A stretch of DNA of 64,000 nucleotides from SFHK01 sp045538305 (GCA_045538305.1 JAZSRC010000051.1:1-64000); one strand, 5' to 3'; shown: positions 44,219 to 53,604, numbered from the stretch's first letter. Made by a program: numbers and translations. Notes: a model not told the origin generated them from the sequence alone.

Positions 44219-44240
44219 AAGAGAGGGCAAAAACCCTCTC
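44219..44240 (-). terminator. Terminator after the oxidoreductase at 44265
   Basis: GAGAGGG (44221-44227) pairs with CCCTCTC (44234-44240); on the minus strand TTTTCCTTTTTC follows. Confidence 0.85.
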
Positions 44241-44264
44241 CGTTTACATGTAATATGAATTGCT

Positions 44265-45326
44265 TTACAGTGCGATTTCCTTGTGCTGCTCGCTGGAATC
44301 GTAGATCGCCTGCATCATCTTTGCGGTGATGATAACGGTATCGATGTGGGAGGGCAGCTTTTCGCGGGTTTCGATGCATCTTACGAACGCATCGATTTCG
44401 TTCTGGAAATGATCGCGCATCTTGAATTCGGGGGTGTACTCTACCAGAGCGCCATTTTCGAAGGTATATACCTTGAAGGTGGAACCGTAGGTCAGGCGGA
44501 TGCCGCCCTTATCGCCCATAAAGTCGATGTAGGTTTCGTTTTCGCCGATATTCTGCGCCCATGCGCCCTGGAAGGAGATGGTGGGGCCGTCGGTGCGGAT
44601 GATGCCGACTACGGAATCGTCTACATCATAGGTGCCTTCCACATTTTTGGTATCCTCTGCCCACATGCTCTTGTAGGTGTAGTTTTTCATGTCAACGCCC
44701 AGCTTGCAGAACGCTTCGCCGGATACGGTGAGGGGCTTGGGGTCGCTGGTGCAGTACATAACGATGTCCAGATAGTGTACGCCCCAGTCGATCAGTGCGC
44801 CGCCGCCTGCGATGGCCTTGGTGGTGAATGCACCGCCCAGACCCGGGATGGAGCGGTGTGCGCGGAAGGATGCGTATACATGGAATACGTCGCCGAGCTT
44901 GCCTGCGTCGATGTACTTTTTGATCATGTTTACGCTGTCATTGAAGCGGTTTACAACGCCGATATTCAGGATGCGGCCGGTTTCGTGCTGAACCTTCTGC
45001 ATCTCCAGCGCTTCTTTATAGGTGCGGGCGGCGGGCTTTTCGCAAAGCACGTCCTTGCCGGCGCGCATAGCGTCGATGGCGATCTGCGGATGGGCGTAGT
45101 TGGGGGTGCAGACGGAAACTGCCTGAATCTCGGGATCGTTCAGCGCATCGTGATAATCGGTGATGGCGACGCCGCAGCCGTACTTTTCAACGGCGGCCTG
45201 AGCCTTCTCGGGAATGATATCGCAGAAATACTTGATTTCTGCATTTTCATTATTCATATAGGAAGGAATGTGGGCGGCGTTTGCAATCGTGCCGCAGCCG
45301 ATGACGGCAACCTTGATTTTGCTCAT
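44265..45326 (-). CDS. Gfo/Idh/MocA family oxidoreductase
   Basis: NAD(P)-dependent dehydrogenase of 353 residues. The Rossmann start is KVAVIGCGTIANAAHIPSY, the EKP motif is CEKPAARTYKEAL near residue 95, and GGGALIDWGVHYLDIVMY lines the substrate pocket with the conserved Asp/His. The substrate, probably a sugar or inositol, is not identifiable. The ATG at 45326 is supported by GAGAGGAA 9 bases upstream. It is a single-gene unit, divergent from the SGNH hydrolase gene. Confidence 0.92.
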   Translation of the reverse strand: MSKIKVAVIGCGTIANAAHIPSYMNNENAEIKYFCDIIPEKAQAAVEKYGCGVAITDYHDALNDPEIQAVSVCTPNYAHPQIAIDAMRAGKDVLCEKPAARTYKEALEMQKVQHETGRILNIGVVNRFNDSVNMIKKYIDAGKLGDVFHVYASFRAHRSIPGLGGAFTTKAIAGGGALIDWGVHYLDIVMYCTSDPKPLTVSGEAFCKLGVDMKNYTYKSMWAEDTKNVEGTYDVDDSVVGIIRTDGPTISFQGAWAQNIGENETYIDFMGDKGGIRLTYGSTFKVYTFENGALVEYTPEFKMRDHFQNEIDAFVRCIETREKLPSHIDTVIITAKMMQAIYDSSEQHKEIAL

Positions 45327-45431
45327 TGTAAGTTCCTCTCTTTCCAATACTTATTTGGATGGCTAAATAGTATCAGATACCGCGTCGTTTTTCAAGAGGT
45401 TCTATGAAAAACCTTGTAATAACGAGCTTTC

Positions 45432-45460
45432 TTGACAGAAAATTTTCTGAGGGTTACAAT
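45432..45460 (+). promoter_or_regulatory. Sigma-A promoter of the SGNH hydrolase gene
   Basis: TTGACA (45432-45437) and TACAAT (45455-45460), spacing 17. The ATG is 54 bases downstream. Confidence 0.85.
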
Positions 45461-45513
45461 AAAACAAACGTAAAAGATAGAATTGTTTATATGGAACGGG
45501 GGGCTTAAATAAT

Positions 45514-46593
45514 ATGATCAGATCAAGGCAGGACAAATGGATTCTGACGGCATGGGAAAATAAGTTAGTGTATGACGAATGCATACTGTTCGCACCCGAT
45601 ATCCATACGCGCGAAACCGCGCCTTGCCGTCTTTTGTTTGAGCCCGAAAGGATTCTGTCGGTCAGAAGCGATTATCTGAACAGGGAATATGCCGAGGGCA
45701 TTGATTATGAAGTGAAGGATGGATGCATTGTGCGGCTGCCCGGCGGCAGTCTTCCGTATTTTTCGTTTGATGAATCTTATCCCGAAACGCCGGCTTCTAT
45801 TGCCGTTGACAGCGTGTTTGTACCGGGCCGATATGTGCGCTTTGAAAACGCCGGCATAGAAACGCATAAAAGGCAGATAAAGGTAACTTATGAACGCAGG
45901 GGAGGCATGCCGGATTTTGTCCGACCTATTCTTGACGATCTGCCCGTTACTAAAAGAAAGCTTCAAAATAAAGAAGACATGCACATTCTGTTTTACGGCG
46001 ACAGTTTTATGGCAGGCTGCGACGCCAGCGGCGCAAGCGGAATCGTACCTTATATGGATACGCTGGATTGCCTGATCGTAAAATCGCTGGCGGAATTTTA
46101 TGATCATCCCCGCATTCGCTTTACCAATACGGCTGTCGGCGGCACGGTTTCAAAGTGGGGTCTTGACTGCCTGAATGAACGCGTGTTTCAATATAACCCC
46201 GACCTTGTCGTTATCAGGTTCGGTATGAACGACGGCTCCACCGGCGTAGAACCGGAGGAGTTTTCGGAAACGATGCGCTTAATCGCTTGTGAGATATGTA
46301 AACACAATCCGGACTGCGAAGTGATTATCATGACCAGCGAGCTTCCAAATCCCGACTGCAAGGGCTGGACAAAGGAACATGATCGATATGAAGCGTTTCT
46401 GGACGCAAAAATTCAGGATGGGAATGGTGTTTCGAAGGTACGGGTAATGGACTTTTTCAAATACATCTGCAGCGTTAAGGGCTTTTCCTCCATAACCGCT
46501 AATTTTATCAACCATCCGAATGATTTTATGATTCGCCTGTATGCCAACCTTGTGGCGTCTTCACTCGGCGCGGTAATCAAGGAACAGAATTAA
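45514..46593 (+). CDS. SGNH/GDSL hydrolase with N-terminal beta domain
   Basis: 359-residue esterase-like protein. About the first 150 residues form a beta-rich domain (RYVRFENAGIETHKRQIKVTYER) similar in layout to the N-terminal part of family 2 carbohydrate esterases. The SGNH domain has FYGDSFMAGCDASG with Ser164, the Gly of TAVGGTVSKWG, FGMND with Asn239, and a late NHPND (His334, Asp337). There is no signal peptide. It probably removes acyl groups from an internalised sugar, which is inferred. It is alone between a strong promoter and a strong hairpin. Confidence 0.83.
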   Translation: MIRSRQDKWILTAWENKLVYDECILFAPDIHTRETAPCRLLFEPERILSVRSDYLNREYAEGIDYEVKDGCIVRLPGGSLPYFSFDESYPETPASIAVDSVFVPGRYVRFENAGIETHKRQIKVTYERRGGMPDFVRPILDDLPVTKRKLQNKEDMHILFYGDSFMAGCDASGASGIVPYMDTLDCLIVKSLAEFYDHPRIRFTNTAVGGTVSKWGLDCLNERVFQYNPDLVVIRFGMNDGSTGVEPEEFSETMRLIACEICKHNPDCEVIIMTSELPNPDCKGWTKEHDRYEAFLDAKIQDGNGVSKVRVMDFFKYICSVKGFSSITANFINHPNDFMIRLYANLVASSLGAVIKEQN

Positions 46594-46596
46594 AGA

Positions 46597-46634
46597 CAGA
46601 GGGGGCTGTTGCATTCAAACAGCCCCCCCTCTGA
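46597..46634. terminator. Hairpin between converging SGNH and GH94 genes
   Basis: GGGGGCTGTT (46601-46610) pairs with AACAGCCCCC just downstream, extended by CAGAG/CTCTG. The stem is long and symmetric but T runs are missing on both sides. Confidence 0.65.
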
Positions 46635-46647
46635 CTATAAACAAACT

Positions 46648-49092
46648 TTATCCGAGCGTTACTACGATTTCATGTACTTTTCCGTCGCCGTATACGGGCA
46701 GGACATTTCCGGAAATGGGCGCTCCATCGGCAACCACGCTCTTTACGCCCCTTGAAACCTTATCGGGGTTCTGGATTGTGATGTTGTAAACCGCGCCGCG
46801 GAAACGGCGGGAAATCCGGAAGGTATTCCATGCGCGGGGAATGCAGGGATCAATCCTGAGTCCGGCCCAGTCGGGTTTGACGCCCAGTATGTAATTGCTG
46901 ATTACATAGAAATTCCAGGCGGCGGTACCGGTCAGCCAGCTGTTTTTTGCCTGACCGAAGTTTTTGGCGTCCTTACCCGCGATCATCTGGCTGTATACGT
47001 AGGGCTCCATTTTATGCGTATCGCTGATATCCTCACGATAGGCGGGCGCAATCTTTTTATACAGCTCGAATGCGCGGTCGCCATGTCCCACAACGGTTTC
47101 CGCCGCAATAATCCAGGGATTGTTGTGGCAGAATACGGCGGCGTTCTCTTTATATCCCGGCGGATAGGAGGATACTTCGCCAAGCTCCACATGATATTCC
47201 TTGTAAGCAGGCTGCAGAAGCACGATGCCATGCTCGGTTTCCAGCCATTTTTCTACAGATTCAAGCGCCTTTTCGGCTTTTCCGTCGTCAACGCCAGCTC
47301 CGCCCATGATGCAGTAGCCTTGACTTTCAATAAAGATCTTTCCGTCTTCACATTCCTTTGAGCCCACTTTGTTTCCGAACGCGTCATATGCGCGCACAAA
47401 CCATTCGCCATCCCAGCCTGCTGTCAGAATTACCTGACGCATGCTGTCAATTTCCGCCTGCGCCTTTTCCGCCTTTTCGGTTTCGCCCTTATGCTTCAGT
47501 ATATCCACAAGCTCCGGTCCGATGGAAATGAACATGCCTGCAATCAGAACGGATTCCGCCACGCGGTCGTCGGGCGCGTCGGGATTGGAGAAGGTCTGGA
47601 AACTTTCGCCGGGCGCGTCTGAGAAACAGTTCAGGTTCAGGCAGTCGTTCCAGTCGGCGCGGCCGATCAGGGGCAGGCCATGGGGGCCTTTGTTGTTGAC
47701 AACATGATAGAAGCTGTTTTCCAGATGCTCAAGGAGCGTTCCGCAATCGTTCGGATTGCAGTCATAAGGCGTGCTTTCATCGAGAATGGAGAAGTCGCCC
47801 GTTTCCTTGATATATGCGGCAGTGCCGGCAATCAGCCACAGCGGATCGTCGTTGAATCCGCCGCCAATGTCGTTGTTGCCCTTTTTCGTCAGGGGCTGAT
47901 ACTGGTGATAGCAGCCGCCGTCGTGAAACTGCGTTGCGGCGATATCCAGTATGCGTTCGCGGGCGCGTTCGGGAATCTGGTGTACAAAACCCAGAAGATC
48001 CTGCGAGGAATCGCGGAAGCCCATACCTCGGCCGATACCGCTTTCAAACATGGATGTGGAGCGGGACATGTTGAATGTGACCATGCACTGATACGGATTC
48101 CAGATATTGACCATGCGGCTCAGTTTTTCGTCATCCGTCGTAAGCACATATGCACTTAACAGATTGTCCCAGTGTGCGCGAAGGGCCAGGAACGCCTCTT
48201 CGATCTGTTTGTCGGTTGTAAGAGAAGCGATCATTTCCTTGGCTGGCGCTTTATTGATAACGCCGGGCGCAATGAATTTCTGATCCACGGGAACTTCCAC
48301 ATATCCGAGGACGAAATTGAACTTCTTTTCTTCACCCTTTTTCAGATGGATCTTCAGCTGATGAGACGCGATCGGCTGCCAGCCGGAGGCGATGGAATTG
48401 CCCATTTTTCCCGATACGACGTTCTCGGGCGATTCAAAACCGTTGTAAAGGCCCATGAATGTTTCCATATCCGTATCAAAACCCGATATAGGCGCGTTTA
48501 CGGTGTAAAACGCATAATGGTTTCTGCGCTCGCGGTATTCTGTTTTGTGGTAAATAACGCCGTCCTCCACTTCCACCTCTCCGGTTGAAAAGTTGCGCTG
48601 GAAGTTCAGCATATCGTCGTTTGCATCCCACAAGCAGAATTCGATAAAGGAAGTGAGGATAATGTCCTTTTCGGTGTCACTTTCATTTTTCAGCGTAATC
48701 TGATGAACCTCAGCGTTGATTCCCATGGGCACAAAGGAAAGCTGACTGGCGGAAAGGCCGTTTTTCTTTCCGGTAATCATCGTATAGCCCATACCGTGAC
48801 GGCATTCATAGGCGTCTAGTTCGGTTTTTGAGGGTTTCCATCCGGGATTCCAGATCAGGCCGGCGTCGTTTATGTAGAAATATCGTCCGCCATTATCGAC
48901 CGGCATGTTGTTGTAGCGGTAGCGAGTTACGCGGCGAAGGCGTGCATCGCGATAAAAGCAGTATCCGCCTGCGGTGTTTGAAATAATGCCGAAAAACTTT
49001 TCGCACCCGAGGTAGTTGATCCAGGGGTAAGGAGTGCGCGGCGTATGGATTACATACTCGCGCGCCTTGTCGTCAAAATACCCGTATTTCAT
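46648..49092 (-). CDS. Cellobiose phosphorylase-like GH94 enzyme
   Basis: Intracellular phosphorolytic enzyme of 814 residues splitting cellobiose into glucose-1-phosphate and glucose. The start MKYGYFDDKAREYVIHTPRTPYPWINYLG and the catalytic segment GRADWNDCLN, with Asp483 as the general acid, are typical of GH94 cellobiose phosphorylases. Other beta-glucoside phosphorylases of GH94 are possible, though full length and ends match the cellobiose type. No signal peptide. CAGGAGGGAA precedes the ATG and a promoter is at 49141-49169. The MFS transporter gene upstream probably imports the substrate. Confidence 0.9.
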   Translation of the reverse strand: MKYGYFDDKAREYVIHTPRTPYPWINYLGCEKFFGIISNTAGGYCFYRDARLRRVTRYRYNNMPVDNGGRYFYINDAGLIWNPGWKPSKTELDAYECRHGMGYTMITGKKNGLSASQLSFVPMGINAEVHQITLKNESDTEKDIILTSFIEFCLWDANDDMLNFQRNFSTGEVEVEDGVIYHKTEYRERRNHYAFYTVNAPISGFDTDMETFMGLYNGFESPENVVSGKMGNSIASGWQPIASHQLKIHLKKGEEKKFNFVLGYVEVPVDQKFIAPGVINKAPAKEMIASLTTDKQIEEAFLALRAHWDNLLSAYVLTTDDEKLSRMVNIWNPYQCMVTFNMSRSTSMFESGIGRGMGFRDSSQDLLGFVHQIPERARERILDIAATQFHDGGCYHQYQPLTKKGNNDIGGGFNDDPLWLIAGTAAYIKETGDFSILDESTPYDCNPNDCGTLLEHLENSFYHVVNNKGPHGLPLIGRADWNDCLNLNCFSDAPGESFQTFSNPDAPDDRVAESVLIAGMFISIGPELVDILKHKGETEKAEKAQAEIDSMRQVILTAGWDGEWFVRAYDAFGNKVGSKECEDGKIFIESQGYCIMGGAGVDDGKAEKALESVEKWLETEHGIVLLQPAYKEYHVELGEVSSYPPGYKENAAVFCHNNPWIIAAETVVGHGDRAFELYKKIAPAYREDISDTHKMEPYVYSQMIAGKDAKNFGQAKNSWLTGTAAWNFYVISNYILGVKPDWAGLRIDPCIPRAWNTFRISRRFRGAVYNITIQNPDKVSRGVKSVVADGAPISGNVLPVYGDGKVHEIVVTLG

Positions 49093-49140
49093 GCGCTTTT
49101 CCCTCCTGTCGCCGGCATTTCGCGGCGGTATTATGTTTAT

Positions 49141-49169
49141 AGTATAGCACGATTAAATTTAACGTTCAA
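49141..49169 (-). promoter_or_regulatory. Promoter of the GH94 gene with overlapping dyad
   Basis: TTGAAC (49164-49169) and TATACT (49141-49146) on the minus strand, spacing 17. ACGATT (49149-49154) and AATCGT (49168-49173) form a dyad across the spacer and -35 box, a plausible repressor site. Confidence 0.65.
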
Positions 49170-49215
49170 TCGTTTTTTGATCTGCACTGCGCAAAGCAGC
49201 GGAAACCTTTGCTGT

Positions 49216-50511
49216 CTATGCCTGCTTTCTGCGCTTAAAGAGCGCGTATACGGACATAAGTATTATCAGCAGAATCAGGGCGGCCAATGCCGCAAACCAT
49301 ATGCTTTCGTTTGGAATGAAGGAAGTTGTGCCATCCTGATTGACAACGTAGTCGGCGTTTCTGAGCACATACGCCCCGATAGCCGGGCCGATCACGCCGG
49401 GCAGAAGTACCTGCGATATGATGCGTACGCCCTGAAATTCGCCGGCTTTTCCCTCCGGCGTATGCTCCCTTATGGCTGCGCCGAAAACGGCCATGCCGGT
49501 TAAATAGCCGATCATCATCAGAAGCGATGCAATGAATACGACAGATGTGTTTTTGGACAGATAAAAGAGAATATAGCCCGTGCTCAGGGTCAGAAACGGC
49601 AGCGGTATGGAGCGTGCAAAACCGAATTTATCAAAAACGCGTCCGTAGAAGAAGGTACATACAGAAGCGGCAATCACCGCCGGGGCCATGATCAGCACAT
49701 ATGCGTCAAGTTTAAGCGCTTCTTCGTAATACAGAATCAGATACGGCATAAAGATCTGTATGGATACGCCGAACACCGAAAAGCATCCGAACAGCAGATA
49801 CAGAGCCTTGTTGCCTTTGATTGTATGAATCTTGAAGGAATGAAGGAGAAGGTCGATATAGCGAGCCGGTACCGGCTTCAGGGCTTCGCTTTCCTGAATG
49901 GTAAAAAAACCTAAAATACCCGTTGCCAAAACGACGCCGCCGATAATCAGAAAAATCGTCGTCCAGCTTTTCGGATTGTCCAATGAAAAGCTCATAAAGC
50001 CGCCGAAAACGATCAATATCGACAAAAGCGGCATCATAGAATTCAGTCCTTCGATCCGTCCGCGGTTTGTTTCATCGCCAAGGTCGGTCAGCCATGCGTT
50101 GTAGGCTGCGTCGTTTGCGGTGGAGCCGAAAAACGTCATTACGCAGTCCAGAAGTATGCTGAGGGTGATGCCCAGCGACGCGGCTGCAGCCTGAGAGCCC
50201 GCAGCGGGCGTAAGGACATCCATTCTGACAATGGAAAACAGAAGTATGCTGACGCCCCACAGCGTATAGCCGCCTGCAATGAAGGCGCGCCGCCTGCCGA
50301 GCTTGTCGGATAACGCACCCATCAGCACGGTGGTCAGCGCGGCGGATACGGCGCTTGCGGTTACCATAAGTGAAATATCTGCGGCGGATGCGTGAAACAT
50401 TTTGTAGATGAACACGTTGAAATACATGTTTTCAACCGTCCACGCGATTTGACCCATCAGGCCAAACACTACGATGGCGGCCCACATACCGCCTGCTTTT
50501 CTTTTGTTCAT
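49216..50511 (-). CDS. MFS sugar transporter
   Basis: Twelve-helix major facilitator of 431 residues. The loop 2-3 motif is GALSDKLGRRRAFIAGGY, and the protein resembles clostridial sugar:cation symporters of the SLC45/GPH-like branch. It is placed 123 bases upstream of and in the same direction as the GH94 phosphorylase gene, so it probably imports cellobiose or a related disaccharide. That substrate is inferred. GGGGGT lies just before the ATG. Confidence 0.87.
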   Translation of the reverse strand: MNKRKAGGMWAAIVVFGLMGQIAWTVENMYFNVFIYKMFHASAADISLMVTASAVSAALTTVLMGALSDKLGRRRAFIAGGYTLWGVSILLFSIVRMDVLTPAAGSQAAAASLGITLSILLDCVMTFFGSTANDAAYNAWLTDLGDETNRGRIEGLNSMMPLLSILIVFGGFMSFSLDNPKSWTTIFLIIGGVVLATGILGFFTIQESEALKPVPARYIDLLLHSFKIHTIKGNKALYLLFGCFSVFGVSIQIFMPYLILYYEEALKLDAYVLIMAPAVIAASVCTFFYGRVFDKFGFARSIPLPFLTLSTGYILFYLSKNTSVVFIASLLMMIGYLTGMAVFGAAIREHTPEGKAGEFQGVRIISQVLLPGVIGPAIGAYVLRNADYVVNQDGTTSFIPNESIWFAALAALILLIILMSVYALFKRRKQA

Positions 50512-50537
50512 AATACCCCCGCCTTTATGATTGATCT

Positions 50538-51389
50538 TTACAGATTCAGAAGGATAATCGACAGCGTACCCAGCACATAGCCGATATACTGCATGCGGCT
50601 GAAACGCTCCTTATATACAAAGAAGGCCAGAAGGAAAACGGCAATCATATTCAATGCCGCCATGGACGGATACATGATGGTGTTAGGAATGTTTCCGATT
50701 ATAATTATGATCAATAGGTTTAATGCGCCGTTTGCCGTTCCGTTGGCAGCGGAATATAGAAAGCACTTCCTGAGGTCCTTCAGAAATGCTTTGCTTGTGA
50801 TAAAGCCGTAAATCATAAGAAGAAGGATGGACAGAGCGAGCGCAATGATCATGAATTCGTGCGAATATTCTTCGCCAAGCGCCTGTTTTTGCGCGTTCTG
50901 AGAAATGGAGCATACGCCGTTTGCAAAAAAGGACAGGGAAATAAAGGCCAGCCACCGAAGGGAAAAGCGTTTGCCGTTTTCGGTTTTGAGGTTGATCATG
51001 ACAAGCGCTGCGAACAGCAGAAGCACGCCCGCTATGACATTTCCGGTCAGCGGTTCACCCATTACAAGGCCGTAGCCCGTGGGAAAAACGAGAGAACTTG
51101 AAACGATCAGATTAGAAATTGCCAGAGAACCGCAGCGGATGGCTTCCACCGAACCGACCCAAGCTAAAGCAAAGGAAATACCGAAGAAAATTGAATAGGG
51201 CACAACGCGCACATCAAACGACAGCCGGAACCCGGAGGTTACCAGAAAGAAGATCAGCGCCATGAAGGCTGTAACGGTTGAAAACGCAATTACGTTCTGA
51301 GGGTGAACCTTTCGGTTATAGCTTTTCTGAGAAATGTTTTGTACGCAGTTCGCCACAGGAATCAAGAGAAGCAAAAAATAATACAGCAT
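50538..51389 (-). CDS. DMT superfamily (EamA-type) membrane transporter
   Basis: Ten-helix transporter of 283 residues, a paralogue of the gene at 18628-19527 (same length class, shared FFANGVCSISQNAQK-like helix). Substrate unknown. The ATG at 51389 is used because the promoter at 51424-51452 overlaps the first ATG of the longer frame. The ribosome binding site is weak (GAG 7-8 bases upstream). It ends 27 bases before the MFS gene start, so it may be cotranscribed with that gene and GH94. Confidence 0.8.
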   Translation of the reverse strand: MLYYFLLLLIPVANCVQNISQKSYNRKVHPQNVIAFSTVTAFMALIFFLVTSGFRLSFDVRVVPYSIFFGISFALAWVGSVEAIRCGSLAISNLIVSSSLVFPTGYGLVMGEPLTGNVIAGVLLLFAALVMINLKTENGKRFSLRWLAFISLSFFANGVCSISQNAQKQALGEEYSHEFMIIALALSILLLMIYGFITSKAFLKDLRKCFLYSAANGTANGALNLLIIIIIGNIPNTIMYPSMAALNMIAVFLLAFFVYKERFSRMQYIGYVLGTLSIILLNL

Positions 51390-51423
51390 AGGCTTGCTCT
51401 TTTCCGATAGATTTTCTTTCGGT

Positions 51424-51452
51424 ATTATCGCATGTATACATAATGCCGTCAA
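51424..51452 (-). promoter_or_regulatory. Sigma-A promoter of the DMT gene
   Basis: TTGACG (51447-51452) and GATAAT (51424-51429) on the minus strand, spacing 17. Confidence 0.75.
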
Positions 51453-51504
51453 GCAATTTCGGTATGCTTTTGAAACGGAAGAAGATGACTTTTCGATCGA
51501 CGCG

Positions 51505-51513
51505 TGTTATAAT
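51505..51513 (+). promoter_or_regulatory. Extended -10 promoter of the second URO-D gene
   Basis: TGTTATAAT (TATAAT at 51508-51513). A weak TGACTT lies upstream as -35. The position excludes an in-frame start at 51516. Confidence 0.6.
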
Positions 51514-51542
51514 ACATGCACGATATACAAAGGAGAGATTGC

Positions 51543-52496
51543 ATGAACGATTATTTAAAGGCGGTTACCTATCAATATCCGGAAAAGATCCCGGTGAAAG
51601 TAGGGCTTCTTCCTGCGACATGGGCAAAATACGGCGCGGATCTTCAGGCGCTGTGCCTTCGGCATCCGTCGATATTCAAGGGTATGAAGGCAACCGATGA
51701 GGTGCGGTATTTTACGCCGCCTTCCTATCATGCAGGCAAGTTCACCGACGCATGGGGCTGCGTGTGGGAAAACATCAAGGAAGGATACGAATCCATCGTT
51801 ACCGGACACCCGGTGCCCGAGCGTGAGGATGTATGGAAGCTGGAAGCACCAAAGGAGGATATCGGCACGCCGCACGGTTTTATGTACCTGCGCCTGATGG
51901 ATCTTCGTGGATTTGAGGAACTGATGGTCGATTTTGCCGAGGAGCCGCCGGAGCTTCAGCGCCTGATTGATATCGTGCGCGACTATAACATTCGACAGAC
52001 GAAGCTGATCGTGGAAAAATCTCTCGACGAGGAGATTATCGTGTTTGGCGATGACAACGGTCTTCAGCATGCGCTGCCTATCCGACCCGCTACCTGGCGC
52101 AAGTACATAAAGCCCGCGTACAAGGCGATTTATGATGTGGTGCATGATGCGGGCAAAATGGTATATATGCATACCGACGGTTGCATCTGGCCGGTCATTG
52201 GCGACATGATTGAAACGGGCGTAAACGTACTGAATCCCCAGATCCGCGCAAACGGCCTTCAGAACCTTGTGAATACCTGCAAGGGAAAGGTGTGCATCGA
52301 TCTGGATCTGGACAGGCAGATGTTCCCGTTTGCAACGCCTGCTCAGATTGAGGATCATATTTTTGAATGCTTACGCGCAATGTATATGCCTGAGGGCGGA
52401 TTGATGCTGGCTGCCGAATGCGCCGCGGACGTTCCGCTTGAAAACATCGAAGCCATCTGCAATGCGCTAGAACGCGCCCAGGACTATAAGGGCTGA
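51543..52496 (+). CDS. Uroporphyrinogen decarboxylase-family protein (URO-D)
   Basis: 317-residue TIM-barrel protein of the URO-D superfamily. The segment KMVYMHTDGCIWPVIGDMIE matches the His-x-Asp-Gly/Cys region that binds zinc or the methyl acceptor in MtaA/MtbA-type methyltransferases, followed by GVNVLNPQIRANGL. It lacks HemE motifs, so it is not the heme enzyme. AAGGAGAG lies 5 bases before the ATG. No corrinoid protein is adjacent; like its paralogue at 29549-30649 its substrate is unknown. Confidence 0.82.
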   Translation: MNDYLKAVTYQYPEKIPVKVGLLPATWAKYGADLQALCLRHPSIFKGMKATDEVRYFTPPSYHAGKFTDAWGCVWENIKEGYESIVTGHPVPEREDVWKLEAPKEDIGTPHGFMYLRLMDLRGFEELMVDFAEEPPELQRLIDIVRDYNIRQTKLIVEKSLDEEIIVFGDDNGLQHALPIRPATWRKYIKPAYKAIYDVVHDAGKMVYMHTDGCIWPVIGDMIETGVNVLNPQIRANGLQNLVNTCKGKVCIDLDLDRQMFPFATPAQIEDHIFECLRAMYMPEGGLMLAAECAADVPLENIEAICNALERAQDYKG

Positions 52497-52524
52497 TAGG
52501 GCGACGCCCGGAAGGCGCCAAGAG

Positions 52525-52561
52525 AAAACCGACGAGGAGCCGATCGCTCTTTGTCGGTTTT
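52525..52561. terminator. Bidirectional terminator between URO-D and azlD
   Basis: AAAACCGAC (52525-52533) pairs with GTCGGTTTT (52553-52561); the A/T ends provide T runs in both directions. Confidence 0.88.
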
Positions 52562-52889
52562 AAAATACCAATTGAACCAGCAGCATATATACAACTGTGC
52601 CCGAAACTATGCTGATCAGCGTGCTGCGTTTCCAAAGATGCAGCAGCACTACCGCTGCGCAGGCGATGAGGCTTGGAATAAAGCCTGCGGCTTCTTTGAA
52701 GCTTACGCCCTTTAAGCAATACACAACAAGCATGCCCATGATGGCGGGCGGCAGCGAGCGGCTGAGCTTTTCCACAAACTTCGGAGCCTTGCGCTTCTGC
52801 CCGAACATGATAAAGGGGATAAAGCGGATCATTGCCGTGACCAGCGATATGATCAGCACGCTCAGCCAGGCCTGTGAATTTGTCATCAT
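52560..52889 (-). CDS. azlD: AzlD family branched-chain amino acid exporter subunit
   Basis: Small membrane protein of 109 residues with about four helices, typical of AzlD/YgaH, the partner of AzlC in export of branched-chain amino acids. Recognisable parts are MTAMIRFIPFIMFG-like helix 1 (residues about 15-30) and KLSRSLPPAIMGMLVVYCLK. The ATG at 52889 has AAGGAG 8 bases upstream and overlaps the azlC stop by 4 bases, so translation is coupled. Confidence 0.88.
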   Translation of the reverse strand: MMTNSQAWLSVLIISLVTAMIRFIPFIMFGQKRKAPKFVEKLSRSLPPAIMGMLVVYCLKGVSFKEAAGFIPSLIACAAVVLLHLWKRSTLISIVSGTVVYMLLVQLVF

Positions 52890-53563
52890 GGCGTTTTCTC
52901 CTTTTTCATGCCGAGACACAGGGCGATTACCAGCATTGCGGGAAGCAGAAAGCTTTCGCTTCCGAAGAGTATCAGGCACAGAGCCGATGCGCCCAGCCCT
53001 ATCAGCGCCGCAACGTGATCCTTATTGGTCATCCACTGGTCGGTAAACACGGTTACAAACAGCGCTGTCAGTGCAAAATCGATACCCTCCGTGCTGAAGG
53101 GGAGAATTGCGCCTGCAAGTGCGCCAAGAACCGAACCCAGAACCCAGTAAGCGTGGTTCATGAGCGTGACGATGAAATAATAGCGGCTCTTTTCCGATTC
53201 GGAAATCCCGGGTATGTCAGCGCACAGCAGGGAATACGTTTCATCCGTCAGCGCATATATGAGATACGGTTTTTTGGCGCCCGTGTTTTTGTATTTTTCC
53301 AGCATGGATATACCGTAAAACAGATGCCGGGCGTTAACCATCAGCGTGGTGACGACTACTGTGATCAGAGAAGCGGCGCCCGAAAACAAATCAATGGCAA
53401 CGTACTGCATGGAGCCTGCGTATATAAAAAGGCTCATGCAGAAGGCCATAAGCACGCTGTAGCCGGTTGAGTGCATGATGATTCCAAAGCCAAATCCCAG
53501 TACGAGATAGCCCGTCATTACGGGAAGCGTAGCAAGGAAGGCTTGTTTCAATAGCTTTTTCAT
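52886..53563 (-). CDS. azlC: AzlC family branched-chain amino acid exporter
   Basis: Membrane protein of 225 residues with about seven helices. The AzlC hallmark ends are visible: LPVMTGYLVLGFGFGIIM, SLFIYAGSMQYVAIDLF, VNARHLFYGISM and ALTDETYSLL. It forms a two-component exporter with AzlD, whose gene overlaps. No clear ribosome binding site precedes the ATG; instead a hairpin lies just upstream, so expression may depend on readthrough from pyrI or on an unseen start. Confidence 0.9.
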   Translation of the reverse strand: MKKLLKQAFLATLPVMTGYLVLGFGFGIIMHSTGYSVLMAFCMSLFIYAGSMQYVAIDLFSGAASLITVVVTTLMVNARHLFYGISMLEKYKNTGAKKPYLIYALTDETYSLLCADIPGISESEKSRYYFIVTLMNHAYWVLGSVLGALAGAILPFSTEGIDFALTALFVTVFTDQWMTNKDHVAALIGLGASALCLILFGSESFLLPAMLVIALCLGMKKEKTP

Positions 53564-53573
53564 AATAATACCG

Positions 53574-53604
53574 AAGGGAAGCGCTGATTTTTAGCGCCTC
53601 CCTT
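53574..53604 (-). terminator. Hairpin after pyrI
   Basis: AAGGGAAGCGCT (53574-53585) and AGCGCCTCCCTT (53593-53604) form a stem with one mismatch. On the minus strand it is followed by CGGTATTATT, a weak T run, so it may only attenuate entry into azlCD. Confidence 0.55.
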
